Under the pieces are notes generated by a model. The model did not search any database, had not been told where the DNA came from, and worked only from the letters and a program-made list of their open reading frames with translations. Source: Chionoecetes opilio (lineage: Eukaryota > Arthropoda > Malacostraca > Decapoda > Majidae). Taken from it: DNA of 64,000 nucleotides. The position numbers and the translations under genes were made by a program. The DNA lies in assembly GCA_016584305.1 (NCBI GenBank), contig JACEEZ010001188.1, positions 45,001-109,000 of the forward strand. Direction: 5' to 3'. Of this stretch, positions 44,271-55,395 are shown piece by piece (within the stretch, counting starts at the first letter, position 1; each line of letters begins with the position of its first letter).

Positions 44271-45106
44271 CAGAGTGTGAACCAGCCTTCACCGTACATT
44301 CCTGAAAAAGACTAATCACCCCTCCGCGACTGTTGATAGATTCATAGGTGTAAAACCGGGCAATTTGTCGATCCCGACAACGTGCCCTTCAACAATTACA
44401 ACACTACCAAGTTGAGATGGTTACCTTACAGTGTTACCTAAATATCTTCGTGATTTGTTGTTATTGAAACCACCTTTTTCCGAGGCCGAAACTTAGTCTT
44501 CCTAATAGTTTTTGATGGTTTTGAATTAATCTGGCTCTCGTTTTTGTCGGAAATCAATGTTTGTTTACATGTGTTGGGGGGGGGGGGCAACCTGCCCCTC
44601 CAGGTCCGCCCCGTAAACATTGCTATGCAGTGCTACTGCCATATTATGGGAAATTTTAGTTTTTTCTCTATATCATCTGTTACTAAACCAAACCCCACCT
44701 CTAACCTAACCTAACTCTAACCTAATCTGATTTAACCTAACTTAACTTTCTGGCTGAAATAACGGTAGATTTTCGGTACTATGTGTAACGCTATTATTAT
44801 TCAATTGCGCCATGGGAAATGGGGCTCAAAATACTCAGAATGAAGAAAGCTACACGATGATGTAGGTAAGAGTCCTAGGACTTTTGAAAGCCCACTACCA
44901 AAATAATAACAATATCTATACTGCAAATTTTCCACAAAGTCTAAACACATAGCAGAAAAGCAACAAAGGCATACCTACAACATTAAATCTAAGCTATATG
45001 TCATAGGTAGATAATATTAGAATATCAATTCGTGGGGGCATCCTGCAATATATTATGATTTATGACCGATTTTAGTTACCCTGTCATTCTCTTTACATTT
45101 TGACTA

Positions 45107-46329
45107 CACTACCCTCCCGAGTTTCGCGCTTGCTTTCTTCCGGAGGCATAGCGCGAAACTCTCGGATCGCGAAACTCGGGTATTAAAAACACTGTAAAAA
45201 TGCTTATTTAGTTTTTTTTTTTTTGGGGTGCGTGTGTGTGTGTGTGCCTACAGCGCCGTTAGGCAGTGACCTCCAGGGGTGGGATGGTAGGCCCTGAAGG
45301 TTAACTTGAGGGCTGTGTACCAACCGTATTTTACAGCTTATAAGACTCACTTTTTCCCCCAAAAAATATCCTGAAAATGCCCCAAGCCTCTGTCCACCCA
45401 GCAGTGAATGGGTACTGGGTGTTAGCCTAGGGTTTGTGACCCGCCTCCCGGGGTGGTGGCTTCGGCCAACACTACGTAGAGAAGAGGAGGGAGGAGAGGA
45501 GCTTGAGATTGAGCTTGAGTCACCCAGCGGATGCTGTTTTGGTCTGAGTGAGTGAGCTTGACACATATCTTGTCAGCTGATGGTTGTGTGACAGTGTTAT
45601 ACGGCAATAACACTGTCACAATGCCTTCCTCTCTTCTCTCCTGTCTCCTCCAGTACCTCCAGAAACCACAGTACCACACACGTCATGGTTAATCACTTAT
45701 AAAGGAGTATTTTGTGGTAAATAAGTAAGGAACGGCGGGGGTGAAAGGTAAGGTGCTACTTATTTCGAGGTGTTACCTATCTTATGCAACACCGGCTCTT
45801 CCTATAGAGAAAAACACAACAAATGGAAAAAACCAAAGCAAAACTACAAGCTATACTAAGCCTATTATAATACTATACTAAGCAGGAAGGAAGGAAGACG
45901 TGTCCCGTACGTCTCTTATGGGAGGCGGTAGCAGAGTGGTTAGCGTCAAGATATATGTCAAGCTCGAGCACGAGCTTGACAGACGACCTACAAAGTGATA
46001 CTAAGCAGAAAAGGTCACAAGAAGAAGAAGTCTCAGAGTGGCGTTCTCGGTGATCCGAGTTCGATTCTTGATGAGGGCTGTAAAATCCACTTAAAATCTT
46101 TCTCTGCACTGTTGAGTAGCCTAAGAACACCCACATGCTGCCCATTAACTCTACCTTCGATTGCGAGTGCATCGGAGGAAACAGGGGGCAGCATGAGCCT
46201 CTAATCAAAGGCGTCACTATAGAAATTCTGTCTGCGCCACCACGGGCGAGGGCCAACCATCACAGCCCTCAAGTTAACCTCCAGGGCCTACCATCCCACT
46301 TCTGGAGGTCACTGCCTAACGGCGCTGTA

Positions 46330-46391
<62 letters not shown>

Positions 46392-46511
46392 AAAAAAAAA
46401 CGCGAAACTCGGGGATATAATGAGCGAAAGTCGGGATGGTAAGAATTTAGGACTCAGCGCGAAACTCGAGGATCGCGAAACTCGCATAGCGTGAAACTCG
46501 GGAGGGTAGTG
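45107..46511. mobile_element. CCCGAG-family element nested in GCCGGCG copy 3
   Basis: Starts CACTACCCTCCCGAG, ends CTCGGGAGGGTAGTG, with TA on both sides. The uninterrupted target is visible in copy 4 (TTTTGACTAGTATGA near 49350), so this is an exact insertion. It contains SINE-A 3' (45246-45317, minus), a SINE-B fragment (about 45385-45475) and SINE-A (45915-46332). Confidence 0.9.
45915..46332 (+). repeat. SINE-A copy, subfamily with internal insertion
   Basis: Head GGCGGTAGCAGAGTGGTTAG, then the 86 bp insertion seen at 34823, the rest of the SINE, and the CGGCGCTGTAGACACAC tail running into a (CA)n array at 46333-46386. Confidence 0.88.
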
Positions 46512-46734
46512 TAGTATGATTTTTCATTCATATTCACTGCACAGTGAATATTGTATTTAGGTACATGCTCCTAATCATTTGCTTTCCCCTACTTTTTTTT
46601 TATAACATTTGCTAAATTTACAAAAAAAAAAAAAATTCCTTCAAAACCCCAATATATTTTTTTCTCTGAAAACCTCCTTGCAAAATAGGGGTGCTTCTTA
46701 TGCGGAGGTGCGTCTTATGCGCCGGCAAATACGG

Positions 46735-47074
46735 TATATATGAATTCAAAAACTTTGAAGAAAAAAAATCCGTCAATATGCCCATATTTGGAGGATTTTA
46801 ATTCTAAGACTTTTTATAATAAACCCCTTGAAACTCTTAACAGCTGCTAAATCTATAATAATATAAGTGAAAGTGTGTGTGTCCGCGATAGGTGCCGCCC
46901 CCAGTGCCCCAATCCCATCATATGGCACAGTTTTGGAACCGGGTCGACCAGGGGCACATTTTAAGCCAAAAAATCATGCCCCAAAAAAGTATATATGAGA
47001 CGATATAGGCCTATATTAATTATTTATAAACATCAAAAAATATATTTCATTATTTCCAATAAGTAAACTATTCG
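46735..47074. other. No recognised feature
   Basis: AT-rich, about 340 bp, between the GCCGGCG copy and the minisatellite. A GC-richer patch lies near 46885-46970. Confidence 0.5.
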
Positions 47075-47536
47075 GTGACCGGGGTATGAATTAGCATGGT
47101 ATGAATTGTCCGGGGTATGAATTGTCCGGGGTATGAATTGTCCGGGGTATGAATTGTCCAGGGTATGAATTGACCATGGTATGAATTGTCTGGTATGAAT
47201 TGTCCGGGGTATGAATTGTCCGGGGTATGAATTGTCCAGGGTATGAATTGACCATGGTATGAATTGTCTGGTATGAATTGTCCGGGGTATGAATTGTCCG
47301 GGGTATGAATTGTCCGGGGTATGAATTGTCTGGTATGAATTGTCCGGGATATGAATTGTCCGGGGTATGAATTGTCCAGGGTATGAATTGACCATGGTAT
47401 GAATTGTCCGGGGTATGAATTGTCCAGGGTATGAATTGTCCGGGGTATGAATTGTCCAGGGTATGAATTGTCCGGGGTATGAATTAGCATGGTATGAATT
47501 GTCCGGTATGAGTTGTCCGCGGTATGAGTTGTCCTG
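47075..47536. repeat. 16 bp minisatellite, GGTATGAATTGTCCGG type
   Basis: About 28 tandem units with variants (GTCCAGG, GACCAT, GTCTGG) that recur in the same order, giving a higher-order pattern. The array is bounded by TTCGGTGAC at the left and GTCACCGA at the right, an inverted pair, so it may be the core of an inverted-repeat element. Long open frames on minus are a consequence of the repeat. Confidence 0.93.
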
Positions 47537-47601
47537 TCACCGATATGAACTACTGTGTATCATCTTTAGTGGCACATACACATCAGTAGTGATGCTATAA
47601 T

Positions 47602-49584
47602 GAGCGGTGAGAGGAAGGTGTAGTATCTTGGGGAGTCTGTCTATACACACAAGGATGGAGAAAGGGCGTCGTGGCTTTGTAGTTTATTTGACAGCGAGTC
47701 ATTGTACAACGTGGGTACAAGAGTTGCACGGCGTGTGTGTCCTGTGGCTGACTTAATTACCTGGCTGATGTTGCAGTTGTGTCAGCGAGGACAAGTCAGG
47801 TCAGCGTCAGGTCACCCTCGGGCCTCTAATCCTGGTCCCAGACAGAGGGGTGGCCTAAGCCGATGCAGGTGTGTATGTGCATGTGTGTGTTAGCGTAGCT
47901 ACAGTGGTAAGCAAGGTGGGATAGGAGACATCATAGGCCTTTGTACCACCTTGACCCCTCTATCCTCACCCCTGTACCTCTACGGATAAGGAAACTGTAT
48001 GAAAGAGTGCTAGTAAAAAGGCTGCAACTGTACCTGTAGGACAAGTCTTCCACACGGTACACCAAGACCAAGACCATCACGGCCCCACACCGTCCGCCTC
48101 AAGGCCAAATCACACCATACCATCATGGTGACACGGCACCGTTCATCACATCCGTTATAATTTCTTACATTCAAACAAATAGACGTGTTACACTAAACGG
48201 TGCGCCGCCTTTACGGCTCCAATACATCACCGTCCTGTCACGTAACGGTTTCTGGGGAAGAATATTTTAACGTAATGAGACTGTCCCGTGTTGATATTTT
48301 TTAGTTTTTTTAAAGGCTTTATGTACCAAAGCAGTGTCTTTTAGAGTTCAACTCCTCTTCTTCATCAACGTAGTGCTATTATGCAAATTCTTCAAGCATA
48401 GCCTCTGGGCACCATGTCGCTTAGAGGGTGAGCAGGAACTGCCAAAAATGACGGAACGTGACGAATATGGTGATACAAGGCACGGCTGACGGAAACGCTG
48501 CTTTGATTTCAGAGTGTGAACCAGCCTTCACCTGTACCTTTCTGAAGAAGACAAATGAACCCTCCCCGACTGTGATAAAATTCATAGGTGTAAACCAAAC
48601 GGCAAATATTGTCGATCCCGACAACGGTGCCCTTCAACAATTATAACAATAACAAGGAAAGAGAGGGTTCCCTTTACAGTGTTACCTAAATATCTTCGTG
48701 AATTTTTGTTTTTTGACAACCCTTTTTCGAGGCCGAAACTTAGTCCTCCTGAATAGTTTTGATGTGTTTTGAATTAATCTGGCTCTCGTTTTTGTCGGAA
48801 ATCAATGTTTGTTTACATGTGTTGGGGGGGAGGGGGGACCTGCCCCTCCAGGTCCGCCCCACAAACATTGCTTCGCTTCACACTGCCATATTATAGGAAA
48901 TTTTCGTTTTTTCTCTATATCATCTGTTACTAAACCAAACCCCACCTCTAACCTAACCTAACTCTAACCTAATCTGATTTAACCTAACTTAACTTTCTGG
49001 CTGAAATAACGGTAGATTTTCGGTACTACATGTAATGCCATTATTATTCAATTGCGCCATGGATAATGGGGCTCAAAATACTCAGAATGAAGAAAGCTAC
49101 ACGATGATGTAGGTAAGAGTCCTAGGACTTTTGAAAGCCCACTACCAAAATAATACTAATATCTATACTGCAAATTTTCCACAAAGTCTAAACACATAGC
49201 AGAAAAGCAACAAAGGCATACCTACAACATTAAATCTAAGCTATATGTCATAGGTTTGATAATATTAGAATATCAAATTTGTGGGGGGATCCTGCAATAT
49301 ATTATGATTTATGACCGATTTTGGTTACACTGTCATTCCCTTTACATTTTGACTAGTATGATTTTTCATTCACATTCACTGCACAGTGAATATTGTATTT
49401 AGGTACATGCTCATAATCATTAGCTTTCCCCTACAAATCCTTTTTTTTTTTAATAACATCTGCTAAATTTACAAAAAAAAAGAAATCCTTCAAAAACCCC
49501 AATATATTCTTTTCTCTCAAAACCTCCTTGTAAAATAGGGGTGCGTCTTATGCGGAGGTGCGTCTTATGCGCCGGCAAATACGG
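47602..49584. mobile_element. GCCGGCG-family element, copy 4, left end lost
   Basis: Same orientation as copy 3. It begins at the GTGAGAGGAAGGTGTAG segment and ends CGCCGGCAAATACGG before TA. It keeps the Harbinger-like MITE (about 48100-48530), a CCTAA-type stretch (48951-49000) and the empty target site of the CCCGAG insertion found in copy 3. Confidence 0.85.
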
Positions 49585-49593
49585 TACATTATA

Positions 49594-49702
49594 CACTACC
49601 CTCCCGAGTTTCACGCTATGCGAGTTTCGCGATCCTCGAGTTTCGCGCTGAGTCCTAAATTCTTATCATCCCGACTTTCGCGCATTATATCCCCGAGTTT
49701 CG

Positions 49703-49747
<45 letters not shown>

Positions 49748-50863
49748 TGTGTTGTGTGGTGTTGGGGTTTTTGGGGTGTGTGTGCCTACAGCGCCGTTAG
49801 ACAGTGACCTCCAAGAGTGGGATGGTAGGCCCTGGAGATTAACTTGAGGGCTGTGGGTGGTTGGCCCTCGCCGTGGTGGCACAGACAGAATTTCTATAGG
49901 ACGCCTGTGATTAGAGGGTCATGCCGCCCCTGTATCCTCCGATGCACTTGCAACGAAGGTAGAGCTAATGGGCAGCATGTTTGGGGGTCTTAGGCCCCTC
50001 AAAAAGTGCAGAAAGATTTTAAGTGGATTTTACAGCCCTCGTCAAGGGCGAAAATCGGATCACCGAGAACGCCACTCGGAGACTTCTTTTTCTTCTTGTG
50101 ACCTTTTCTGCTTAGTATCACTTTGTAGGTCGTCTGTCAAGCTCGTCCTCGAGCTTGACATATATCTTGACGCTACCCACTCTGCTACCGCCTCCCATAA
50201 GAGACGTACGGGACACATCTTCCTTCCTTCCTGCTTAGTATAGTATAATAATAGGCTTAGTATAGCTGTATGTAGTTTTGCTTTGTTTTTTTCCATTTGT
50301 TTGTGTTTTTCTCTACAGGAACAGCCGGTGTCGCATAAGATAGGTAACACCTCGAAATAAGTAGCACCTTACCTTACTATTTACCACAAAATACTACTTT
50401 ATAAGTGATTAACCATGATGTGTGTGGTACTGTGGTTTCTGGAGGTACTGGAGTTGACAGGAGAGAAGAGAGGAAGGCATTGTGACAAGTGTTATTGTCG
50501 TATAACACTGTCACACAACCATCAGCTGACAAGATATGTGTCAGGCTCACTCACTCAAGACCAAAACAGCATCCGCTGGGTGACTCCCAACTCAAGCTCA
50601 ATCTCAAGCTCCTCTCCTCCTTCCTCTTCTCTACGTAGTGTTGGCCGAAGCCACCACCCCAGGAAGCGGGTCACAAACCCTAGGCTAACACCCAGTACCC
50701 ATTCACTGCTGGGTGGACAGGGGTGTGGGGCATTTTCAGGATATTTTTTTGGGGTAAAAGTGAGTCTTATAAGCTGTAAAATACGGTAGGTACACAGCCC
50801 TCAAGTTAAACTCCAGGGCCTACCATCCCACCCCTGGAGGTCACTACCTAACGGCGCTGTAGG

Positions 50864-50920
<57 letters not shown>

Positions 50921-51011
50921 GACTAAATAAGCATTTTTACAGGGTTTATAATACCCGAGTTTCGCGCTATGCCTCCGGAAGAAAGCAAGCGTGAAACTCG
51001 GGAGGGTAGTG
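49594..51011. mobile_element. CCCGAG-family element
   Basis: Starts CACTACCCTCCCGAG after TA and ends CTCGGGAGGGTAGTG before TA. It holds SINE-A on minus (49782-50196), an inner segment shared with 35160-35560 and 40720-41000 (ACGTGTGTGGTACTGTGG type), a SINE-B fragment (about 50655-50735), a SINE-A end (50800-50865) and an A-tract of about 40. Confidence 0.85.
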
Positions 51012-51012
51012 T

Positions 51013-51147
51013 ACACGGAAATGGTAGGAAATAGCGAACTTTCACCTCATGACGAACAAAGTTTGTTATATATGAAAAGTTTGGATCCCTCGGATATAAC
51101 AGCACCCCCTTCCCCCGCATTGGTTCGTTATAGTGAGGGCTTACCGT
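51013..51147. mobile_element. Tigger-like fragment
   Basis: Resembles 11440-11566: AGCGAACTTTCACCTCATGA through TTGGTTCGTTATAGTGAGGG. Confidence 0.45.
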
Positions 51148-51374
51148 ATTGTAAGATTAAAGATTTTGTGGAATGAAAAAATAAAATGCTTGATTTTTTT
51201 ATATTTTGTATATGAAATGTCACAAAATCATGAGCACATTGTGTTCCTTGAGACCTATAATCAGTTATTGTAGACAGGGATGGATGTCATGATGTGTGAA
51301 TGGGATAAGTGGTGAATGGAAATGAAGGCAGTGGATGTCATAATGTTTATTGTCTTTTTTTTTTTTTTTTTCAG
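51148..51374 (+). other. ELP3: ELP3 intron end with acceptor
   Basis: Non-repeat sequence ending in about 16 T followed by CAG at 51372-51374, a strong 3' splice site. Confidence 0.85.
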
Positions 51375-51561
51375 TTGCAGCAGCTTGGACACAATGTGGA
51401 CAAGGTGGAGTTCATCGTCATGGGTGGCACATTCATGGCACTACCAGAGGACTACCGTGATTATTTCATTCTAAACCTTCATGATGCACTCTCCGGCCAC
51501 TCCTCATCTACTGTTGCTGAGGCTGTCAAATTCTCCGAGCGTAGCACAACAAAGTGTATTG
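51375..51561 (+). CDS. ELP3: ELP3 exon covering about residues 159-220
   Basis: 187 nt, starts in phase 0 and ends in phase 1 before donor GTGAGA. It encodes [43 protein letters not shown] and [14 protein letters not shown], part of the radical-SAM domain of ELP3. It continues exactly from RLEQ of the exon at 12565. No stop or frameshift. The next expected block (ITIETRPDYC in animal ELP3) was not found before 64000, so the following intron is longer than 12.4 kb. Confidence 0.98.
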
Positions 51562-51946
51562 GTGAGAGTTAGAGCAGGTGTCACCTGCGAATCAATGAGA
51601 ACAGGAGCATCATCACTCACACATATTCACACTACTGTAGAAATATTATGTCACAAACACATATTTATTTGAGATCTTACCTATAGAAAACCCATTGTCT
51701 ATCTCATCCCGATACAATACCCCAGCTAGTCAACTAACTAAGATACTTATCAGTGGATAGTAGGGTTGAATTGGATTGTAGGCTTATCAATACTGCAATG
51801 TCTTGTTATTCAAAGTGGTCGCGCATGATCAGGCCGGCGTGGTGAACGGCGGCTGTGAAGGGCTGGAGGCGGTGTGTTTTGTTATGGGCGTCAGGCGGCG
51901 AGATATTATCTATGTCGATAAGACACGTCCTATTGTTTAACACTTA
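51562..51946 (+). other. ELP3: Start of the next ELP3 intron, no recognised repeat
   Basis: Begins GTGAGA. About 380 bp without a clear element. Confidence 0.7.
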
Positions 51947-51977
51947 CAGTAAAAGCCTTATAACTCGGCACTGTATA

Positions 51978-53015
51978 CACAGCGCGCCAAAGTATTTTTC
52001 GCGACATCATAAACAGCGCTTCCATACGGGAATTCAGAAAATGTACTCTATGGCAGCCTACTGACTTCCGAGAGAGATATCTTACATATGGTAGCTTGTT
52101 TAAGGCACGGGCAGTCCATCAAGACCGTTGAGGAATGTTCAGATGCCACTTGTCAATTATAGACGAAGCATTTTGAAAAGTATCACTACTCCCCGCGAGT
52201 AATTTGAGCAGACGTGCGCTGGTATTGCTCTCAGTATTTCCATAAAGGGTGGCAAGAAAGACCTAACAAAGGACCAAATCAAAGTGATTGTATCCCTACA
52301 CAAGGCAGAGAGACCATTTGAAGAAATAGCAAGGATTGTGGGTGTTACGAGGAGATGTGTGCAGAAATGGGGGGAAAGTTTCACGGTGGGCTGGCGGCGT
52401 GGCGGCAGCCGTGACACCGTAACAGTATAAGTGGCCAGGGTGAGGATGTAAAAGTCATATCGCAATATTTTTCTTGCTCTTATTTGAGGATGGGCATCCA
52501 CTTGACGTTTCATGACATTTAGGGTGCTTGCTGATGTTTTACATCCCCACCTTGGCCACTTATACTGTTACGGTGTCGCGGCTGTCGCCACGCCGCCAGC
52601 CCACCGTGAAACTTTCCACCCATTTCTGCACACAGCTCCTCGTAACACCCACAATCCTTGCTATTTCTTCAAATGGTCTCTCTGCCTTGTGTAGAGATAC
52701 AATCACTTTGATTTGGTCCTTTGTTAGGTCTTTCTTGCCACCCATTATGGAAATACTGAGAGCAATACCAGCTCACGTCTGCTCAAATTACTCGCGGGGA
52801 GTAAAGTGATACTTTTCAAAATGCTTCGTCTATGATTGACAAGTGGCATATTGAAATTCCTCAACGGTCTTGATGGACTGCCCGTGCTTTAAACGAGTTG
52901 CCAGATGCAGGATATCTCTCTCGGAAGTCAGTAGGCTGCCATAGAGTACATTTTCTGAATTCCCGTATGGAAGCGCTGTGTTATGATGTCGCGAACAATA
53001 CTTTGGCGCGCTGTG
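51978..53015. mobile_element. Tc1-like fold-back element, arms about 476 bp
   Basis: 1038 bp. Starts CACAGCGCGCCAAAGTAT and ends with its complement, flanked by TA. The arms 51978-52453 and 52537-53015 are inverted copies with an 83 bp spacer. The uninterrupted target (CACTGTATAACTCGG) is seen at 41895. Confidence 0.92.
52560..52745 (-). pseudogene. Tc1-like transposase N-terminal HTH inside the fold-back
   Basis: The minus strand reads MGGKKDLTKDQIKVIVSLHK, AERPFEEIARIVGVTRSCVQ and KWVESFTVGWRRG, a helix-turn-helix of the Tc1/mariner type. The frame ends as the arm runs into the spacer; no linker or DDE domain exists. The left arm (about 52243-52430, plus) encodes the same segment but its ATG is mutated. 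The two copies would read towards each other from opposite strands. Confidence 0.8.
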
Positions 53016-53101
53016 TAACTCAGAATTTGATATAACTCGGCATGGCAAAGGCAAATTGTTTTTTTTTTTTTTTTTTTTTTCTTTTCTTTTCTTTTCTTTT
53101 T

Positions 53102-53746
53102 CCTATGCCTATAGCGCGTGTAGGCAGTGAGCTACAGGGGTGGGATGGTAGGCCCTGGAGGCTCACTCGAGGGCTGTGATGGTTGGCCCTCGCCCGTGGT
53201 GGCCCAGGCAGGATTGTTATAGTGATGCCCAGGGCCGGATCAAGAGCTGTGGGGGCCCTGGGGCTCAGCTTTTGTGGGGGCCCTATATTCGCACGAAAAT
53301 TAAGCACTTTTGTGGGTATTTTGAGGCCTATGTTTGGCAAAGAACTATTAATGCATAGACTGGTATTCAGAGATAAAGGATGAAACAGAGACAGGCAAAT
53401 ATGTTTTGGTTTTGTAACTTGCCAATGTTTTTAATATTACTGCTTAAAGCTAATATACATATGGTGGGGGCCCTTTTGGTGGGAGACCGGGGCTAGAGCC
53501 CCGGTAGCCCCCCCCTTAATCCGGCCCTGGACTGACGCCTGTGATTAGAGGCTCATGCCGCCCCCCGTGTCCTCCCATGCATTCACAGTCGAAGGTGGAG
53601 TTAATGGACAGGGCAAGTGGGTGTTCTTAGGCCACTCGATGGTGCAGAAAGATTTCAAGTGGATTTATGGGTCTCACTCGGGATCGATATCGGGTCTTCG
53701 AGAACGCCACCCGGTGACGCTAACCACTCTGCTACCGCCTCACCTA
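53102..53746 (-). repeat. SINE-A copy interrupted by a hAT-like MITE
   Basis: Reverse SINE-A with the head at about 53690-53746. It is split at the same position as the copy at 9169 by the MITE at 53229-53530. Confidence 0.85.
53229..53530 (-). mobile_element. hAT-like MITE inside SINE-A, second copy
   Basis: 302 bp. Ends CCAGGGCCGGATCAAG and GGCCCTGG, flanked by AGTGATGC and ACTGACGC (8 bp with two differences). It is a close match to 9381-9680. Confidence 0.82.
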
Positions 53747-54418
53747 AACTGCATCTCATGGTTTTCACTCGGCATATCATGCCCTCACAACCTCTTGTGT
53801 GAACATGTAAACAGAAAGTCAGCAAAAAATAATGTATCTCGGCATATTGATGTTATAACTGCATCTCTTCGCTTACACTCGGCATATCGTCAGTCGCATA
53901 AAGTTGTATTTTTGTCCTTTTGATCTTTTCCTGCAGGCTCAGGCTCTTCCATTTCATTCCCTTCCTGCTGGAGACACCCTTGCGTGATGGAGATTTCATC
54001 TTGAAATACAGTACTGTATGATTTAATCCCTAAACACGTAAAATAGGTGGCAAAGTAAAGCAGAGGTCGGGAACGAGCGTGTAGGCTGTCAGCTGAGCCG
54101 TGTTTATGTCGTCAAAGCACCGTCTTGGATACGAATTCCGTTTTTTGTCGAAATTGAAAAAGGATTGGTTTCTGCTTCAAAAACACAACAAGCTTGGTAG
54201 GAGCCGAGATAATAATCAATGCAAAACATTGCAAACAATATCACAAAGTAGTATAACACACATTTCAGCAAGTGTTATTGGATTGGGATTCGTAATCCAA
54301 GACGGTGCTTGGAAGACAAAAACATGGCGCAGCCTACGCACTGGTTCCTGACCTTTGCTTTGATTTGCCACCTATTTTACGTGTTTTGGGATTACATCAT
54401 ACAGTACTGTATATCAAG

Positions 54419-54600
54419 ATGTCAGCTCCATCACGCAAGGGTGTCTCCAGCAGGAAGGGAATGAAATTGAAGAGCCTGAGGCCCTGAGCCTGCAGGAAAA
54501 GGTGAAAGTGCTGGCAAGGATGGATGCAGGTGCATCCATGCGTGCTATTTGTGCTGAGTTTGATATCAAATCCAGCACATTCTACCTGTTCACTGGTAAG
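54419..54600 (+). pseudogene. Pogo-like transposase N-terminus
   Basis: Starts MSAPSRKGVSSRKGMKLKSL. A short duplication near 54480 (GAGGCCCTGAGCC against GAGCC in the copies at 10240 and 62095) creates a stop. In the next frame it continues LSLQEKVKVLARMDAGASMR, AICAEFDIKSSTFYLFTGK. This is the psq-like helix-turn-helix found at the start of pogo/Tigger/CENP-B-type proteins. The DDE domain is absent; a T-tract and the right end follow. Confidence 0.8.
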
Positions 54601-54635
54601 AGTGTAGTTTTTATGCTTTTACAGTACAGTACTGT

Positions 54636-54686
<51 letters not shown>

Positions 54687-54803
54687 CCCCCATATCAGAG
54701 GAGGACATTGCATAACTCGGCACATTGAATAACTCGGCAAGGGCCAGAGCCCCTATTGTGCCGAGTTATAAGGCTTTTACTGTATATGTACAAAATGAAC
54801 GTA

Positions 54804-55213
54804 TGTACAATTCTTCTCATTATAATCAGAGAAGCACAGTCAAAGGTGTTATTAACGTAAGGGTCGGGAGTGAACTGAATCTCCGTGAGCGGCGGCGGCG
54901 ATCGCCACCATACCCAGCCACGTACACAAATGTCAGTGGCTGGAATCTAATGGGCGGCCACTTCAACCAAGGTGCTAATTATATAAGGTGCAAATGGTTA
55001 ATACCACTGGGAATGCTCATTTATAATATCCCAGTACCTATCATTTACTTAAATTACCTTAATTAATACCCATTACCATTATAATTATATATATATACAT
55101 CCCTATTCTCTCCCCAATGATGAGCGAACAATCCTCCCTCACAAGGGGGGGGGGGGGAACAAAACCACCACTCTACCAATTATTGAGAGGGTGGTTGGTG
55201 GATAATTTCCACA
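54804..55213. repeat. Left LTR
   Basis: Runs TGTACAATTCTTC to GATAATTTCCACA. It differs from the right LTR at about six positions by eye, so the insertion is young. TGGGGGCCGGTG directly to the right could be a primer-binding site for plus orientation, which disagrees with the minus-strand genes. Confidence 0.88.
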
Positions 55214-55395
55214 ACTGGGGGCCGGTGAAAACTGAAGTTCCGCTTCAAGTGACATCACCCCAGGCCACATAGCGCCGGAACATTTGGATAGTGGTTTCGG
55301 CACTTTGGTCTTTGACTTATTTCAAATTAATAGTCCTGATAGAGGTATAAGTGAATATGCAGACATATACTTTATTGGGAGGAGAGTTCTCTCCT

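Larger units (their letters stand above)
42628..46734. mobile_element. GCCGGCG-family element, copy 3, reversed, with nested CCCGAG element
   Basis: Starts CCGTATTTGCCGGCG after TA and ends with its reverse complement at 46734 before TA. Order is the reverse of copy 1: RNase H fragment (42890-43150, plus), Harbinger-like MITE with an added palindrome (about 43750-44290), CCTAA-type stretch near 44700-44755, then the CCCGAG element 45107-46511 with its own TA duplication. Confidence 0.88.
51947..54782 (+). mobile_element. AACTCGG-family pogo-like element with nested fold-back and SINE-A
   Basis: Starts CAGTAAAAGCCTTATAAC after TA and ends GGCTTTTACTG before TA. A fold-back element (51978-53015) sits in the left terminal repeat and SINE-A (53102-53746) follows. 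The remainder has an inverted pair of transposase N-terminal segments (53940-54110 and 54310-54490) around a spacer, then the helix-turn-helix region, a T-tract of about 47, and the right end with three AACTCGG-type motifs. Confidence 0.85.

Noticed and set aside
44700..44755. CCTAA-type repeats as a sign of a chromosome end
   Set aside because: The tract is short, imperfect and present in all copies of one mobile family; the ELP3 exons continue beyond it.
47033..47490. Long minus-strand open frames rich in FIPRTIHTPDNSYPGQ-like repeats
   Set aside because: They are translations of the 16 bp minisatellite; no start context, no homology and equal openness in several frames.
47075..47536. Regular repeats that could suggest a CRISPR array
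   Set aside because: Units are contiguous with no unique spacers, and the DNA is eukaryotic.
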